NCBI GenBank assembly: GCA_017503865.1
Contig: JAFVSI010000049.1
Location: 1-35,102 of the forward strand
Direction: 5' to 3'
From: Clostridia bacterium
GTDB lineage: Bacteria > Bacillota > Clostridia > Oscillospirales > CAG-272
Length of the DNA: 35,102 nucleotides
Position 1 is the stretch's first letter; every line of letters begins with the position of its first letter. The position numbers and the translations under genes are program-made. Shown piece by piece: positions 1-11,635 of this stretch. The notes under the pieces were generated by a model, which was not told the origin of the DNA, did not search any database, and saw nothing but the letters and a program-made list of their open reading frames with translations.

Positions 1-408
1 CATAAATACAACGATTGCGGGAACGCCAACCTGACGAGCAAGAAGAACGTGCTCACGAGTCTGCTGAAGAGGTCCGTCTGTACCTGCAACAACGAGGATT
101 GCACCGTCCATCTGTGCTGCACCGGTGATCATGTTCTTAACGTAGTCAGCGTGTCCGGGACAGTCAACGTGTGCGTAGTGACGAGTTTCGGTCTCGTACT
201 CAACGTGTCTTGTGTTAATTGTGATACCTCTTGCTCTCTCTTCGGGAGCGTTGTCGATCTGGTCGTATGCCATAAACTCAACATTACCGTTCATAAGACC
301 GAGAGTCTTTGTGATTGCAGCGGTAAGAGTTGTTTTACCGTGGTCAACGTGACCGATGGTACCAATGTTTACGTGGGGCTTTGTGCGTTCAAATGTAGCC
401 TTTGCCAT
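1..408 (-). CDS. tuf: Elongation factor Tu, N-terminal part (runs off the left edge)
   Basis: EF-Tu delivers aminoacyl-tRNA to the ribosomal A site as a GTP complex in the cytoplasm. The 136 codons present form an open frame from an ATG at 408 to the window edge. They show the family N-terminus ([20 protein letters not shown]), the P-loop GHVDHGKT at about residues 19-26, the switch I region with RGITI at about 60-64, and the G3 motif DCPGH at about 82-86. The ribosome binding site GGAGG lies 8 nt before the ATG. It is the last visible gene of the rpsL-rpsG-fusA-tuf unit, 51 nt after fusA, and no promoter or terminator is visible between them. The G domain is cut before the NKxD motif, so the rest of the protein lies outside the window. 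Confidence 0.97.
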   Translation of the reverse strand, partial: MAKATFERTKPHVNIGTIGHVDHGKTTLTAAITKTLGLMNGNVEFMAYDQIDNAPEERARGITINTRHVEYETETRHYAHVDCPGHADYVKNMITGAAQMDGAILVVAGTDGPLQQTREHVLLARQVGVPAIVVFM

Positions 409-459
409 TTTGAATTTCCTCCATAATATTTTTTAATAAATTTTTGTTTTGATTTTTAA

Positions 460-2580
460 TTAGTTCTTAGTTCTTGCGGAGATGATCTGCTCCTGAATGG
501 ACTTAGGCACTTCTGCGAAGTGGCTGGGCTCCATTGAGTAGAGACCACGTCCCTGAGTCATAGAACGAAGGTCGGTTGCGTATCCGAACATTTCGGAAAG
601 CGGAACCATTGCGGTAAGCTCCTGAACACCGTTCTGAGATTCCATAGACTGGATCTGTCCACGGCGGGAGTTGAATCCGCCCATTACAGAGCCGAGGTAC
701 TCGTCGGGAACGATTGTAACTACCTTTGTAATAGGCTCTGTGAGTACGGGGTTCGCCTTTCTCATTGCCTCCTTGAATGCCATAGATCCTGCGATCTTGA
801 ATGCCATTTCAGAGGAGTCAACCTCGTGGTAAGAACCGTCGTAAAGTGTTACCTTAACGTCAACAACGTTGTAGCCTGCGAGAACACCGTTCTGCATAGC
901 TCCCTGGATACCCTGGTTAACAGGCTCGATGAATTCCTTAGGAATAGCACCGCCGGTAACTGCGTTGATGAACTCGTATCCCTTACCGGGCTCGTTAGGC
1001 TCAAGAATGATCTTAACGTGACCGTACTGACCGGAACCACCGGACTGACGCTTGTACTTGCACTCATGGTCAACTCTCGCACGGATAGTTTCCTTGTATG
1101 CAACCTGAGGCTTACCAATGTTAGCCTCAACCTTAAACTCACGAAGGAGTCGGTCAACGATAATCTCGAGGTGAAGCTCACCCATACCTGCGATAATGGT
1201 CTGTCCGGTTTCCTCGTCAGTATAGGTACGGAAGGTGGGGTCTTCTTCTGCAAGCTTTGCAAGAGCAATACCCATCTTTTCCTGACCTGCACGAGTCTTA
1301 GGCTCGATTGCAACGCTGATAACAGGCTCGGGGAATTCCATATTCTCAAGTATTACGGGATTCTTCTCATCGCAGAAGGTATCACCCGTTGTTGTATTCT
1401 TTACACCTACAACCGCTGCGATATCACCACAGTAGCAAATGTCGAGGTCGGAACGGTCGTTAGCGTGCATCTGAAGAATACGGCCAAAACGTTCTCTAGA
1501 CTTCTTGCTGGAGTTGTAAGCTGTTGTACCTGCAGCAATATTACCCGAATATACGCGGAAGAAGCAAAGCTTTCCAACATAGGGGTCGGTCATAATCTTG
1601 AATGCAAGTGCGGAGAAAGGCTCTTCATCAGATGCCTTTCTTTCTACCTCTTCCTCAGTGTCGGGGTTTACACCCTTGATAGCGGGAATATCGGTAGGAG
1701 CGGGCATATAGTCGATAATTGCATCAAGCAACTTCTGTACGCCCTTATTTCTATAAGATGTTCCGCAAACAACGGGAACGATCTTGTTGTCGATGGTAGC
1801 CTTTCTAAGAGCAACCTTAAGCTCGTCAATGGTGATCTCCTCACCATCGCAATACTTCATAAAGAGCTCTTCATCAGTCTCACAAATGGACTCGATCATT
1901 GCGCTGCGGTATTCCTCAGCCTGCTCACGCATATCTGCGGGAATCTCCTCAACACGCATGTCCTTTCCGAGATCGTCATAGTAAACGTCGGCTTCCATAG
2001 TCATAAGGTCGATGATACCCTTGAAGGTAACTTCCTTGCCTATGGGGAGCTGTATCGGAACGGCATTTGCCTTAAGTCTGTCCTTCATCATGCCAACAAC
2101 ACGGTAGAAGTCGGCACCTGTGATGTCCATCTTGTTTACGTATGCCATACGGGGTACGCCATACTTGTTAGCCTGACGCCAAACGGTCTCAGACTGGGGC
2201 TCAACTCCGCCCTTTGCACAAAGAACTGTAACAGCTCCGTCAAGGACACGAAGCGAACGCTCAACTTCAACTGTGAAGTCAACGTGTCCGGGGGTGTCTA
2301 TGATGTTTATTCTGTGTGTGTTCTTCTTAACATCAGCGGGGTTATCGTGATACTTCGAGTGTGCCCAATAACATGTGGTAGCCGCAGAAGTAATGGTAAT
2401 ACCTCTCTCCTGCTCCTGAACCATCCAGTCCATTGTAGCCGCACCCTCGTGGGTCTCACCTATTTTGTGTGTTTTACCTGTGTAAAACAAAATTCTTTCT
2501 GTTGTAGTCGTCTTACCGGCGTCAATGTGAGCCATGATACCGATATTACGAGTACGTTCAAGTGAATATTCTCTTGCCAT
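460..2580 (-). CDS. fusA: Elongation factor G
   Basis: EF-G is the GTPase that drives tRNA and mRNA translocation on the ribosome and, with ribosome recycling factor, splits post-termination ribosomes. The 706-residue product has the usual full length. Its P-loop AHIDAGKT lies at residues 17-24, followed by the switch I segment RGITITSAA and the G3 motif DTPGH. The long C-terminal part carries domains III-V, including the segment [10 protein letters not shown]. The ATG at 2580 is preceded by AAGGAG with an 8-nt spacing. The gene lies 29 nt downstream of rpsG and 51 nt upstream of tuf, the classical str operon order, so it is probably co-transcribed from the rpsL promoter. No truncation or frameshift is seen. 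Confidence 0.98.
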   Translation of the reverse strand: MAREYSLERTRNIGIMAHIDAGKTTTTERILFYTGKTHKIGETHEGAATMDWMVQEQERGITITSAATTCYWAHSKYHDNPADVKKNTHRINIIDTPGHVDFTVEVERSLRVLDGAVTVLCAKGGVEPQSETVWRQANKYGVPRMAYVNKMDITGADFYRVVGMMKDRLKANAVPIQLPIGKEVTFKGIIDLMTMEADVYYDDLGKDMRVEEIPADMREQAEEYRSAMIESICETDEELFMKYCDGEEITIDELKVALRKATIDNKIVPVVCGTSYRNKGVQKLLDAIIDYMPAPTDIPAIKGVNPDTEEEVERKASDEEPFSALAFKIMTDPYVGKLCFFRVYSGNIAAGTTAYNSSKKSRERFGRILQMHANDRSDLDICYCGDIAAVVGVKNTTTGDTFCDEKNPVILENMEFPEPVISVAIEPKTRAGQEKMGIALAKLAEEDPTFRTYTDEETGQTIIAGMGELHLEIIVDRLLREFKVEANIGKPQVAYKETIRARVDHECKYKRQSGGSGQYGHVKIILEPNEPGKGYEFINAVTGGAIPKEFIEPVNQGIQGAMQNGVLAGYNVVDVKVTLYDGSYHEVDSSEMAFKIAGSMAFKEAMRKANPVLTEPITKVVTIVPDEYLGSVMGGFNSRRGQIQSMESQNGVQELTAMVPLSEMFGYATDLRSMTQGRGLYSMEPSHFAEVPKSIQEQIISARTKN

Positions 2581-2609
2581 TAATTTGTCTCCTTATTTAT
2601 CAAGACAGA

Positions 2610-3080
2610 TTAATATCTGTAGTGAGCAAACGCCTTGTTTGCTTCTGCCATACGATGGGTTTCTTCCTTCTTCTTGAATGTTCCACCTGTGCTGTTCTTT
2701 GCATCGAGAATCTCTGCTGCAAGACGCTCAGCCATTGTTCTCTCGGAACGGTTTCTTGAATAAGTTACGAGCCATCTGAGTCCAAGTGTCTGACGACGCT
2801 CAGCTCTTACCTCCATAGGCACCTGATATGTTGAACCACCTACGCGGCGAGCCTTGACCTCAAGGACAGGCATAACATTCTCAAGTGCTTCCTTGAAGAC
2901 TTCAAGCGGATTCTGTCCAACTTTAGCTTCGATAGATGCGAATGCATCGTATACTATTTTCTGGGCAACGCCCTTCTTGCCGTCATACATTACGTTGTTG
3001 ATAAGCTTTGTTACAAGCTTAGAACCATACATAGGATCCGGCAAAACATCTCTTTTGGATATACGACCTCTTCTCGGCAC
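2610..3080 (-). CDS. rpsG: 30S ribosomal protein S7
   Basis: S7 is a primary 16S rRNA binding protein that nucleates assembly of the 30S head and lies near the E site. The start chosen is a GTG at 3080, giving [15 protein letters not shown] and 156 residues, the normal S7 length. An in-frame ATG at 3098 is rejected because it overlaps the Shine-Dalgarno GGAGGG (3088-3093), which is correctly placed for the GTG. The middle holds the conserved segment [18 protein letters not shown], and the tail ends in FAHYRY. The gene sits 144 nt after rpsL and 29 nt before fusA. In other bacteria S7 represses its own operon by binding the rpsL-rpsG spacer; the long spacer here leaves room for that, but I did not identify the site. 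Confidence 0.97.
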   Translation of the reverse strand: MPRRGRISKRDVLPDPMYGSKLVTKLINNVMYDGKKGVAQKIVYDAFASIEAKVGQNPLEVFKEALENVMPVLEVKARRVGGSTYQVPMEVRAERRQTLGLRWLVTYSRNRSERTMAERLAAEILDAKNSTGGTFKKKEETHRMAEANKAFAHYRY

Positions 3081-3224
3081 TGTACTTCCCTCCTTCATTA
3101 ATAATTATGAATTCATAGGTACTCAAAAGCATTCTTCTGTAAGCGCGCGCTGCGTTGTTTATATAAACATTAAATTACATTAACGTCAGTCGGCTTCTTG
3201 CTTTATACCTTTCTTGTGGCTCTC

Positions 3225-3641
3225 TTATTTCTTCTTAGGAGCCTTTGCACCGTATTTAGAACGGCTCTGGTTACGGTTTGCTACTCCCTGTGCATCAAGT
3301 ACACCACGGATGATGTGGTAACGCACACCGGGGAGGTCACGTACTCTTCCTCCTCTTATGAGGACAACTGAGTGTTCCTGAAGGTTGTGACCGATTCCGG
3401 GAATGTAGGTGGTAGCCTCAAGTCCGTTTGTAAGTCTTACTCTTGCTATCTTACGGAGAGCGGAGTTAGGCTTCTTAGGGCTGGTTGTGGATACCTTGGT
3501 ACATACGCCACGCTTCTGGGGAGAAGACTGGTCGGTTGCACAGTTGTTCAGGGCATTGAAACCTTTCTGAAGTACAGGAACCTTAGACTTATAGGTCTTG
3601 TCCTTGCGGCCCTGTCTTACAAGCTGGTTAAAGGTTGGCAT
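3225..3641 (-). CDS. rpsL: 30S ribosomal protein S12, with Arg at a streptomycin-linked position
   Basis: S12 sits at the decoding centre of the 30S subunit and controls translational accuracy. The 138-residue product has the Gram-positive length and carries the conserved segments [20 protein letters not shown] and [17 protein letters not shown]. The lysine of PKKPNS (about residue 56, E. coli K42) is kept. The lysine of the normal GGRVKDLPGVRY segment (E. coli K87/K88 by numbering convention) is replaced by arginine at residue 101, codon CGT at 3339-3341. This is the position of known streptomycin-resistance substitutions. The start at 3641 is preceded by a GGAGG-type site. The gene is the first of the rpsL-rpsG-fusA-tuf unit, with its own promoter about 110 nt upstream. 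Confidence 0.97.
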   Translation of the reverse strand: MPTFNQLVRQGRKDKTYKSKVPVLQKGFNALNNCATDQSSPQKRGVCTKVSTTSPKKPNSALRKIARVRLTNGLEATTYIPGIGHNLQEHSVVLIRGGRVRDLPGVRYHIIRGVLDAQGVANRNQSRSKYGAKAPKKK

Positions 3642-3683
3642 TCTTCCTTTTTTCCTCCTTCTTTGAAAATTTAATGTTTATAT

Positions 3684-3713
3684 ACAGACGCACGGAAAGC
3701 CGCACGGTTCTGT
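3684..3713 (-). promoter_or_regulatory. Hairpin in the rpsL operon 5' leader
   Basis: In the minus-strand leader RNA, ACAGA pairs with UCUGU as an outer stem. An inner seven-pair stem (CGUGCGG with CCGUGCG, two G-U pairs) closes a CUUU loop. It lies between the promoter and the rpsL ribosome binding site. A weaker hairpin precedes it near 3725-3742. A regulatory role is only inferred. Confidence 0.4.
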
Positions 3714-3752
3714 CTTTTTTGCATAGTGCACCCAAGCACACAATTACAAGAT

Positions 3753-3781
3753 ATTATAGCATTTTTACTGATTTTTGTCAA
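3753..3781 (-). promoter_or_regulatory. Sigma-A promoter of the rpsL-rpsG-fusA-tuf unit
   Basis: On the minus strand TTGACA (3781-3776) and TATAAT (3758-3753) are separated by exactly 17 nt. The -10 is preceded by TGC, an extended -10. Transcription should start near 3746, giving a leader of about 105 nt. The stretch 3642-3950 between rpsL and rpoC holds only this promoter, the leader hairpins and the hairpin at 3881-3915; no gene is seen there. Confidence 0.85.
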
Positions 3782-3880
3782 CAATCAGCAAGGAGAGTGC
3801 AAAAATTCTCTCTTTTGCACAATATTTTTAAAAATTGTGCATATTTTTTGCTTATTTTATACACTTTTCAGCTATTTTTA

Positions 3881-3915
3881 AGGGCTGCCGAGTGCTTTCG
3901 GCAGCCCTTTTTTTG
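3881..3915 (+). terminator. Strong hairpin between rpoC and rpsL, U-tract on the plus strand
   Basis: An 11-bp perfect stem AGGGCTGCCGA / TCGGCAGCCCT (3881-3891 and 3898-3908) has a 6-nt loop. It is followed by seven T on the plus strand. On the minus strand, the direction of rpoC, the stem is followed by UUAAAAAUAG, which is not a proper U-tract. By the textbook rule it would stop plus-strand (antisense) transcription better than rpoC transcription. It is still the only candidate end for the rpoBC transcript. Confidence 0.65.
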
Positions 3916-3950
3916 TTTGAATTAGGAATTTTAAGCTTTTTTTAGCTCAA

Positions 3951-6900
3951 TTACTCCTCGGTTTTCTCACCGTTTTGGTCATTCTTAACAACGCCAATGT
4001 TGTGATAGCATCCCATACCTGTACCTGCAGGAATAAGCTTACCGATAATAACGTTTTCCTTAAGTCCAACGAGATTATCGACCTTACCCTTGATAGCCGC
4101 CTCGGTAAGAACCTTGGTGGTCTCCTGGAAGGATGCGGCGGAGAGGAAGGACTCGGTCTGGAGAGCAGCCTTTGTGATACCGAGAAGAACGGGAGTTCCC
4201 TCTGCAAAACAAAGATTTGCCTCACCTGCATCGATTCTCGCCTGAATGATCTCGTTCTTTTCCTCGAAGTCTACCATATCAACGTTAGAGCCGACAAGCA
4301 TTTCGGTGCTTCCGCCGTTTGTTACGCTGATCTTTCTCGTCATCTGACGTGCAATGATCTCAATGTGTCTGTCGTTTACATCAACACCCTGAGAACGGTA
4401 GGTCTTCTGGATCTCCTTTATGATATACTCATAAACGGCATCAAGACCGAGAATGTTCATAATGTCGTAAGGCGACTTGTTACCCTCAGTGAGAGCCTGA
4501 CCCTTGATAACGTGATCACCGTCATTTACAGCAAGTCTCATACCGTAAGGAATCTGGTAGTTGACGACCTTATCCTTCTCATCGGTAGTAAGAATTACCT
4601 CACTCATATTGGGAACGTCACCCGTATGGATACGTACGTGACCGTCAAACTCAGAGAGAACAGCAGGCTTCTTGGGAATTCTCGCCTCGAAGAGCTCTTC
4701 AACTCTGGGAAGACCCTGTGTAATATCGCTTCCTGCGACACCACCTGTATGGAAGGTACGCATCGTAAGCTGTGTACCGGGCTCACCGATAGACTGAGCT
4801 GCGATAATACCGACAGCCTCACCGACGTTTACGGGAAGTCCCGAAGAAAGGTCGGAGCCGTAGCAGTGTGCACAGATACCCTGCTTTGCGTGACACTGAA
4901 TAGCGGTTCTTATATAAACCTTATCAATGCCTGCCTTAGTGATTCTATTAGCCTGCTCCTCGGTGATCATCTCATCGTCTGCGACAATGACCTCACCCGT
5001 AGCGGGATCAACGACAGCACCGATGGTGTATCTGCCGATTATTCTATCCTTAAGAGGCTCGAGAACATTTCCTTCTTTTTCATCAATTATCTCGCTTACC
5101 CAAGCACCCTTAGTGGTATCACACTTGACCTCGCGAACGATAACCTCTTGTGATACGTCAACAAGACGTCTTGTAAGGTAACCCGAGTCAGCCGTCTTAA
5201 GAGCGGTATCGGAAAGTGCCTTACGGGATCCCTTAGCACCCATAAAGTACTCGAGAATGTTAAGACCTTCACGGAAGTTCGACTTAATAGGAAGCTCGAT
5301 AGTCTTACCGTTGGTAGCAAACATAAGTCCACGCATACCTGCGAGCTGACGCATCTGCTTTTCGGAACCTCTCGCTCCGGAGTCTGCCATGATCTTGATC
5401 GGGTTGTACTCGTCAAATCCGTGCTGGAGTGCTTCGGTTACGTCCTTGGTGGTCTTATCCCAGACCTTGATAACGTTGTTGTAACGCTCCTCGTTTGTGA
5501 GCTGACCTTCCTCGTAGAACTGGTTGATTCTGTCAACCTTCTTCTGCGACTCTTCGATTATTCCCTTCTTTTCCTTAGGAATAGTCATATCGTAAACAGA
5601 GATTGAGAAGGATGCTCTTGTGGAGTAATGGTAACCCATCTCCTTAATATCGTCAAGCATATTAGCACAAACAGATGCACCGTGCTTCTTGATACAGTGG
5701 TCAATGATCTGTCCAAGCTCTTTCTTTTTAACGACCTTCTGGATCTCAAGCTCGAACATATCGTCCTCGGTCTTTCTTTCGATAAATCCGAGGTCCTGAG
5801 GAATAGGCTGGTTGAAGATAAGACGTCCGAGAGTAGCCTTGACGATCTTCGAAACCTTCTTACCGTCAATTTCCTTAGTCAATCTTATTCTTATGGGAGC
5901 GTGGAGACCGAGCGTTCCGTTCTCGTAAGCCATAATAGCCTCATTGAAGTCACGGAAGCATCTGCCCTCACCGGGCTCACCGGGCTTATCCATAGTAAGA
6001 TAGTAAGAACCGAGTATCATATCCTGTGAAGGAACTGCAACAGGGCGTCCGTCAACAGGCTTTAAGAGGTTGTTTGCAGAAAGCATAAGGAAACGTGCCT
6101 CTGCCTGAGCCTCTGCTGAAAGCGGTACGTGAACAGGCATCTGGTCACCGTCAAAGTCTGCGTTGAACGCAGTACATACAAGGGGATGGAGCTTGATTGC
6201 TCTACCCTCAACGAGTACGGGTTCAAACGCCTGAATAGAAAGACGGTGAAGCGTAGGAGCACGGTTAAGAAGAACGGGGTGTTCCTTAATAACGTTTTCA
6301 AGTGCATCCCAAACGCAAGGATTCTCATGTGCCTTTTCTATCTTCTTTATTGCGTCCTTAACTCCGGGAACCTTGCCCATCTCCTCAAGACGCTTAACAA
6401 CGAAGGGCTTGAAGAGCTCGAGTGCCATCTCCTTAGGAAGTCCGCACTGATAGATTTTAAGCTGAGGACCAACGACGATAACCGAACGTCCCGAGTAGTC
6501 AACACGCTTACCGAGAAGGTTCTGACGGAAGCGTCCCTGCTTACCGCGAAGCATTTCGGAAAGTGACTTGAGAGGACGGTTGGAGGGACCTGTAACGGGC
6601 TTTCCTCTACGGCCGTTGTCGATAAGTGCGTCTACTGCTTCCTGAAGCATACGCTTTTCGTTACGTACGATCATTTCGGGAGTACGCATCTCAAGAAGCT
6701 TTTTAAGACGGTTGTTTCTGTTTATAACTCTACGGTAGAGCTCGTTAAGGTCGGAAGACGCAAAGCGTCCGCCGTCAAGCTGTACCATAGGACGGATCTC
6801 AGGGGGAAGAACGGGAATAGCGTCGAGAATCATCCACTCGAGCTTGTTACCCGACTTCTTGAAGGACTCAACGACCTCAAGTCTCTTGATGACCTTGATC

Positions 6901-7691
6901 TTCTTCTGTCCGCTCGAGGATTCAAGCTCAGCCTTAAGCTCTTCCGAAAGCTTTTCAAGACCTGCACTGTAAAGTGCCTCAAGCTCTTTTGCCTCATCCT
7001 CGCTAAGAGCTTCTGCAAGAGCCTCGTCCCAAGTGAGTGCAACTATCTCGCCCTCTTCCTTCTTAGCTGCTTCGTATTCAGCCTTGAAGTCCGAGACCTT
7101 CTTTTCGAGCCCATCGCGACGCTTGATCTGATCATCGTCAAGACCTACGTTACGAAGAAGCTCCTTGATAGCCTCAGCTCCCATTCCTACACGGAAGTCG
7201 GAGCCGTACATTTCTCTGTACTCTACGTACTGACTCTCGGTAAGAACAGTACCCATAGCGATATTTGTCTTACCGGGATCGAGAACTACGTTCTGAGCAA
7301 AGTAGAGCACCTGCTCAAGCTGCTTGGGAGAAATATCAAGCACGAGAGCCATTCTCGAAGGAATAGCCTTGAAGTACCAGATGTGCGAAACGGGACAAGC
7401 AAGCTCGATGTGTCCCATTCTCTCACGTCTTACCTTTTTGGTAGTGACGTCAACTCCGCACTTTTCGCACTTGTGGGGCTCTTTGTTATGAGAATTCTTA
7501 TATTTTCCGCAAGAGCAAGCTCCGTCCTTTTGAGGACCAAAGATACGCTCACAGAAAAGTCCGCCCACTTCGGGCTTGAGAGTTCTGTAGTTGATAGTCT
7601 CGGGCTTTGTTACCTCACCGTAAGACCACTCTCTTATCATCTCCGGAGATGCCAGACCTATTTTTATCGAATTAAATTCATTATGCTCCAT
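3951..7691 (-). CDS. rpoC: DNA-directed RNA polymerase subunit beta'
   Basis: This catalytic subunit of RNA polymerase is 1246 residues long, of the Gram-positive type. The start is the ATG at 7691 ([16 protein letters not shown]) with AAAGGAG 8 nt upstream; the in-frame TTG at 7709 overlaps that site and is rejected. The N-terminal zinc ribbon is present (CSCGKYK followed by CEKCG). The catalytic Mg-binding motif NADFDGDQM is intact. Immediately after it the residue is proline (MPVHVPLS) where I expect alanine. The trigger-loop region includes [20 protein letters not shown]. The gene starts 18 nt after rpoB and is co-transcribed with it. A strong hairpin lies about 40 nt past its stop codon. 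Confidence 0.98.
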   Translation of the reverse strand: MEHNEFNSIKIGLASPEMIREWSYGEVTKPETINYRTLKPEVGGLFCERIFGPQKDGACSCGKYKNSHNKEPHKCEKCGVDVTTKKVRRERMGHIELACPVSHIWYFKAIPSRMALVLDISPKQLEQVLYFAQNVVLDPGKTNIAMGTVLTESQYVEYREMYGSDFRVGMGAEAIKELLRNVGLDDDQIKRRDGLEKKVSDFKAEYEAAKKEEGEIVALTWDEALAEALSEDEAKELEALYSAGLEKLSEELKAELESSSGQKKIKVIKRLEVVESFKKSGNKLEWMILDAIPVLPPEIRPMVQLDGGRFASSDLNELYRRVINRNNRLKKLLEMRTPEMIVRNEKRMLQEAVDALIDNGRRGKPVTGPSNRPLKSLSEMLRGKQGRFRQNLLGKRVDYSGRSVIVVGPQLKIYQCGLPKEMALELFKPFVVKRLEEMGKVPGVKDAIKKIEKAHENPCVWDALENVIKEHPVLLNRAPTLHRLSIQAFEPVLVEGRAIKLHPLVCTAFNADFDGDQMPVHVPLSAEAQAEARFLMLSANNLLKPVDGRPVAVPSQDMILGSYYLTMDKPGEPGEGRCFRDFNEAIMAYENGTLGLHAPIRIRLTKEIDGKKVSKIVKATLGRLIFNQPIPQDLGFIERKTEDDMFELEIQKVVKKKELGQIIDHCIKKHGASVCANMLDDIKEMGYHYSTRASFSISVYDMTIPKEKKGIIEESQKKVDRINQFYEEGQLTNEERYNNVIKVWDKTTKDVTEALQHGFDEYNPIKIMADSGARGSEKQMRQLAGMRGLMFATNGKTIELPIKSNFREGLNILEYFMGAKGSRKALSDTALKTADSGYLTRRLVDVSQEVIVREVKCDTTKGAWVSEIIDEKEGNVLEPLKDRIIGRYTIGAVVDPATGEVIVADDEMITEEQANRITKAGIDKVYIRTAIQCHAKQGICAHCYGSDLSSGLPVNVGEAVGIIAAQSIGEPGTQLTMRTFHTGGVAGSDITQGLPRVEELFEARIPKKPAVLSEFDGHVRIHTGDVPNMSEVILTTDEKDKVVNYQIPYGMRLAVNDGDHVIKGQALTEGNKSPYDIMNILGLDAVYEYIIKEIQKTYRSQGVDVNDRHIEIIARQMTRKISVTNGGSTEMLVGSNVDMVDFEEKNEIIQARIDAGEANLCFAEGTPVLLGITKAALQTESFLSAASFQETTKVLTEAAIKGKVDNLVGLKENVIIGKLIPAGTGMGCYHNIGVVKNDQNGEKTEE

Positions 7692-7709
7692 ATCTGTTTC
7701 TCCTTTCAA

Positions 7710-10700
7710 TTAGTCCTCAAAGCCGTCGTCGTTAGAATCGAACTCAAGCTCTGTTCCGTAAAAATCATCATCATCTTCACCGTCAAGAGTATCCATCTCC
7801 TCGGTTACGAAATTCTTTTCGATCTCGTCAGTGCTACCGACGTACTCTTCCCTGAGAGCCTCGTCCCTCTTGTTGGAGTAAGGCATAACCTCATCATCGT
7901 TGCACAGGCTCGAGATCTGTACCTTGTTGCCGTCCTTATCAAGCACACTGATATTGAGTGCGAGAGACTGAAGCTCCTTGACAAGAACCTTGAAAGACTC
8001 GGGAACTCCGGGAGTAGGAATGTTCTGTCCCTTGATAATTGCCTCGTAAGCCTTACGGCGTCCGTTGATATCGTCGGACTTAACGGTAAGTATTTCCTGA
8101 AGTGTATAAGCTGCTCCGTACGCCTCGAGAGCCCAAACTTCCATCTCTCCAAATCTCTGTCCACCAAACTGTGCTTTACCGCCGAGAGGCTGCTGAGTAA
8201 CGAGAGAGTAAGGACCGTTAGAACGGGCGTGGATCTTATCGTCAACGAGGTGGTGGAGCTTGAGGTAGTACATTATACCAACAGTTACGGGATTGTCGAA
8301 GGGCTCACCCGTTCTACCGTCGTAAAGTATAGTCTTACCGTCAATTACCTTGACCTTATTTTCTGCGAAGATAGCAGCCATTCTTTCAGCATCTGCACGA
8401 ACCTCGGGCTCGATACGCTGAAGATCCTTCTTGCCTTCTTCGTCTGTGGTTTCTATGAAGAGCTCCTTGCCGTCAACGTTCTCACCGGGACAAATGTCAC
8501 GAGCAAAGCCCGCCATACGCAAGCACTCTATAATATCCTTCTCGTTTGCACCGTCGAATACGGGTGTCATTATCTTCCATCCGAGTTTTCTTGCTGCAAT
8601 ACCGAGGTGAACCTCGAGAACCTGTCCGATATTCATACGCGAAGGAACGCCGAGGGGGTTAAGAACTATGTCAAGAGGTGTACCGTCAGGAAGGAAAGGC
8701 ATATCCTCGGGGGGAAGAATACGGGAAACGACACCCTTGTTACCGTGACGTCCTGCCATCTTGTCTCCGACAGAGATCTTTCTCTTCTGAGCGATATATA
8801 CGCGAACTACCTTGTTAAGACCTGCGGAGAGGTCGTCGCCTGCTTCACGGGAAAGCACCTTAACGTCAACTACTATACCCGATTCACCGTGAGGCAAACG
8901 GAGAGAGGTATCTCTTACTTCTCTTGCGTTCTTACCGAAGATAGCACTGAGAAGTCTTTCCTCTGCGGTCTGCTCGGTCTCACCCTTAGGAGTGACCTTA
9001 CCTACGAGAATATCTCCCGCACGAACCTCAGTTCCCTTCTTAACTATACCGTCAGCGTTAAGATCCTTAAGTGCATCCTCACCGACGTTGGGAATTTCTC
9101 TCGTTATCTCCTCCGGGCCGAGCTTTGTATCTCTTGCCTCGTGGGTATGCTCCTCGATATGAAGCGAGGTGTAAACGTCGTCTCTAACGAGTCTCTCGTT
9201 AAGGAGTACAGCGTCCTCGTAGTTGTAACCTTCCCAAGTCATAAATCCGATAAGAGCGTTCTTACCGAGCGAGATCTCACCGTTGCAGGTTGCAGGACCG
9301 TCGGCAATGACCTGTCCCTCAGCTACAACGTCACCCTTGTTTACAAGAGGTCTCTGGTTATAACAGGTGTTCTGGTTAGTTCTCTTAAATTTAATAAGAT
9401 CGTAAATATTCTTTGTGCCGTCGTCAGCTACAACAACTATCTTAGTTGCGTCAACCTTTTCAACGACGCCCGCCTTCTCGGCAAGGATAACTACGCCCGA
9501 ATCGACCGCAGCCTTGTACTCCATACCGGTACCGACGATAGGATTGTCCGTTACCATAAGCGGAACTGCCTGCTTCTGCATGTTAGATCCCATAAGAGCA
9601 CGCGAGTTGTCGTCGTTCTCAAGGAAGGGGATCATTGCGGTAGCGACAGACACTACCATCTTAGGCGAAACGTCCATGAAGTCAACCTTAGTTGCTTCCA
9701 TCTCTACAAACTCGCCCTTGTCTCTTGCGGTAACCTTCTTATTTATAAAGTAACCGTTCTCGTCGATGGGCTCGTTTGCGGGAACTACGACGTAGTTATC
9801 CTCTACGTCAGCAGTCATATATACAACCTCGTCGGTAACTCTTCCGTTCTCTATCTTGCGGAAGGGTGCCTCGATGAAGCCGTAATCGTTTATCTTTGCG
9901 TATGTCGTAAGATAAGAAATAAGACCGATGTTAGGACCTTCAGGTGTCTCGATAGGACACATACGGCCATAGTGCGTATAGTGAACGTCACGGACGTCGA
10001 AGGAAGCTCTGTCACGGGAAAGTCCGCCGGGACCGAGAGCCGAAAGTCTACGCTTATGAGTAAGCTCAGCGAGAGGGTTGTTCTGGTCCATGAACTGCGA
10101 GAGCTGCGAAGAACCGAAGAACTCACGAACTACCGTTGTGATAGGTCTTATATTGATAAGTGCCTGAGGAGTGAGCTTTTCGTTATCCTGTGTGGTCATT
10201 CTCTCCTTAACTATCTTATCCATTCTTGTAAAGCCGATGCGGAGCTGGTTCTGGAGCTGCTCACCGACAGAACGAATACGACGGTTGCCGAGGTGGTCGA
10301 TATCGTCGACGTTTCCTATACCGTAAGGAAGGTTGAGAATGTAGTTGATGGATGCGAAAATATCATCCTTAGTTATATACTTGGGGCAAAGCTCAGCAAT
10401 GTTTTCCTTAGCCAAAGCCTTGATGGCATCAACGTCTCCGCCGGACTTCTCAAGTATCTCGAGAAGCACGGGAATACGTGCCTTTTCTGTAACACCGCAA
10501 TCCTCAAGACCAAAGCCGAGAATGTGCTCGGGATAAATGGTGTTGTTTGAAAATACCTTAACTATCTTTCCGTTGTCAAGCTTGAGGCTGACCTCGTTAA
10601 CAGCGGCATTTTCGATGGTCTTTGCCTTCTCGTTGTCAAGAAGAGTACCTGCCTCAAAGAGAAGCTCTCCCGTGAGAGGGCTAACAACGTCCTCTGCAAG

Positions 10701-11597
10701 AACGTGGTAACGAATACGGCTGTGAAGAGCAAGCTTCTTGTCGTACTTGTAACGGCCAACAGGGGCAATATCGTATCTTCTTACGTTGAAGAAGAAGTTA
10801 TTGATAAGTGTCTGTGCGGACTCAACGAGAGGGGGCTCACCGGGACGGAGCTTCTTGTATATCTCCTTGAGTGCCTCAACACCGACAGTAGACTTGTTAT
10901 GCTCTGCAAGCATCTCACTCTCGTCCTTTTCAAAGGTCATAGCAAGACAGTCGTCCTCGCCGAACATAGCGTAAATATCCTCTCTCGACTCAACGCCGAG
11001 AGCTCTTATAAACATAGTTAATGGCAACTTACGGTTTTTGTCTATACGAACGTACATAACACCGTTTATATCCGTCTCGTACTCAAGCCAAGCTCCTCTG
11101 TAAGGAATTATAGTTGCACTGAAGGTCGTTTTGCCCGACTTATCTATGTCGGAAGCATAGTACATACCGGGAGAACGGATGATCTGAGAAACGATAACTC
11201 TCTCAGCTCCGTTGATAACGAAGGTACCCGTCTTAGTCATAAGCGGGAACTCGCCCATAAATATATCTGTTTCCTTAACTTCACCGGTCTGCTTGTTTGT
11301 AAGACGCACCTTCACCTTAAGAGGTGCCGCATAGTTTGCGTCTCTCTCCTTGCACTCCTCAACCGTATATCTCGGCTTCTGGTCGAAGGAATACGAAAGG
11401 AACTCGATTATAAGGTTGCCCGAATAATCGGTTATAGGCGATGCCTCTTCAAGAACTGTTTTGAGTCCCTCGTCAAGAAACCACTTAAAGGACTTCGTCT
11501 GAACCTCTACAAGATTAGGAAGCTCAAGCGAGAAATTAGATCTTGAAAAGCTCATTCTCGTATTCTGACCAAGCTTTTGCTCTTTTACGTTGACCAT
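7710..11597 (-). CDS. rpoB: DNA-directed RNA polymerase subunit beta
   Basis: This is the beta subunit of the core RNA polymerase, 1295 residues. The ATG at 11597 ([14 protein letters not shown]) is preceded by GGAGTGA at 7 nt; an adjacent TTG at 11600 is less likely. The rifampicin pocket reads [20 protein letters not shown] followed by RLSALG. The residues equivalent to E. coli D516, H526 and S531 are wild type, so rifampicin sensitivity is predicted. The C-terminal half carries [17 protein letters not shown] and the beta' contact region [20 protein letters not shown]. The acidic tail is rich in Asp and Glu. Unlike most bacteria, no rplJ or rplL precedes it: rpoBC has its own promoter and a structured leader, and the upstream neighbour is a divergent hydrolase operon. 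Confidence 0.98.
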   Translation of the reverse strand: MVNVKEQKLGQNTRMSFSRSNFSLELPNLVEVQTKSFKWFLDEGLKTVLEEASPITDYSGNLIIEFLSYSFDQKPRYTVEECKERDANYAAPLKVKVRLTNKQTGEVKETDIFMGEFPLMTKTGTFVINGAERVIVSQIIRSPGMYYASDIDKSGKTTFSATIIPYRGAWLEYETDINGVMYVRIDKNRKLPLTMFIRALGVESREDIYAMFGEDDCLAMTFEKDESEMLAEHNKSTVGVEALKEIYKKLRPGEPPLVESAQTLINNFFFNVRRYDIAPVGRYKYDKKLALHSRIRYHVLAEDVVSPLTGELLFEAGTLLDNEKAKTIENAAVNEVSLKLDNGKIVKVFSNNTIYPEHILGFGLEDCGVTEKARIPVLLEILEKSGGDVDAIKALAKENIAELCPKYITKDDIFASINYILNLPYGIGNVDDIDHLGNRRIRSVGEQLQNQLRIGFTRMDKIVKERMTTQDNEKLTPQALINIRPITTVVREFFGSSQLSQFMDQNNPLAELTHKRRLSALGPGGLSRDRASFDVRDVHYTHYGRMCPIETPEGPNIGLISYLTTYAKINDYGFIEAPFRKIENGRVTDEVVYMTADVEDNYVVVPANEPIDENGYFINKKVTARDKGEFVEMEATKVDFMDVSPKMVVSVATAMIPFLENDDNSRALMGSNMQKQAVPLMVTDNPIVGTGMEYKAAVDSGVVILAEKAGVVEKVDATKIVVVADDGTKNIYDLIKFKRTNQNTCYNQRPLVNKGDVVAEGQVIADGPATCNGEISLGKNALIGFMTWEGYNYEDAVLLNERLVRDDVYTSLHIEEHTHEARDTKLGPEEITREIPNVGEDALKDLNADGIVKKGTEVRAGDILVGKVTPKGETEQTAEERLLSAIFGKNAREVRDTSLRLPHGESGIVVDVKVLSREAGDDLSAGLNKVVRVYIAQKRKISVGDKMAGRHGNKGVVSRILPPEDMPFLPDGTPLDIVLNPLGVPSRMNIGQVLEVHLGIAARKLGWKIMTPVFDGANEKDIIECLRMAGFARDICPGENVDGKELFIETTDEEGKKDLQRIEPEVRADAERMAAIFAENKVKVIDGKTILYDGRTGEPFDNPVTVGIMYYLKLHHLVDDKIHARSNGPYSLVTQQPLGGKAQFGGQRFGEMEVWALEAYGAAYTLQEILTVKSDDINGRRKAYEAIIKGQNIPTPGVPESFKVLVKELQSLALNISVLDKDGNKVQISSLCNDDEVMPYSNKRDEALREEYVGSTDEIEKNFVTEEMDTLDGEDDDDFYGTELEFDSNDDGFED

Positions 11598-11635
11598 CAA
11601 TCATTCACTCCATTCAAAGTAATAATCACACATCC

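Noticed and set aside
826-2565. A 579-codon open frame antisense to fusA
   Set aside because: Same reason as the rpoBC antisense frame: composition is typical of reverse-strand shadows and no start signal is present.
7383-10550. A 1055-codon open frame on the plus strand, antisense to rpoB and rpoC
   Set aside because: It lies wholly opposite conserved genes, has no ribosome binding site, and its product (rich in Leu, Val, Cys, Ser) resembles no family. It follows from the codon use of the real genes.
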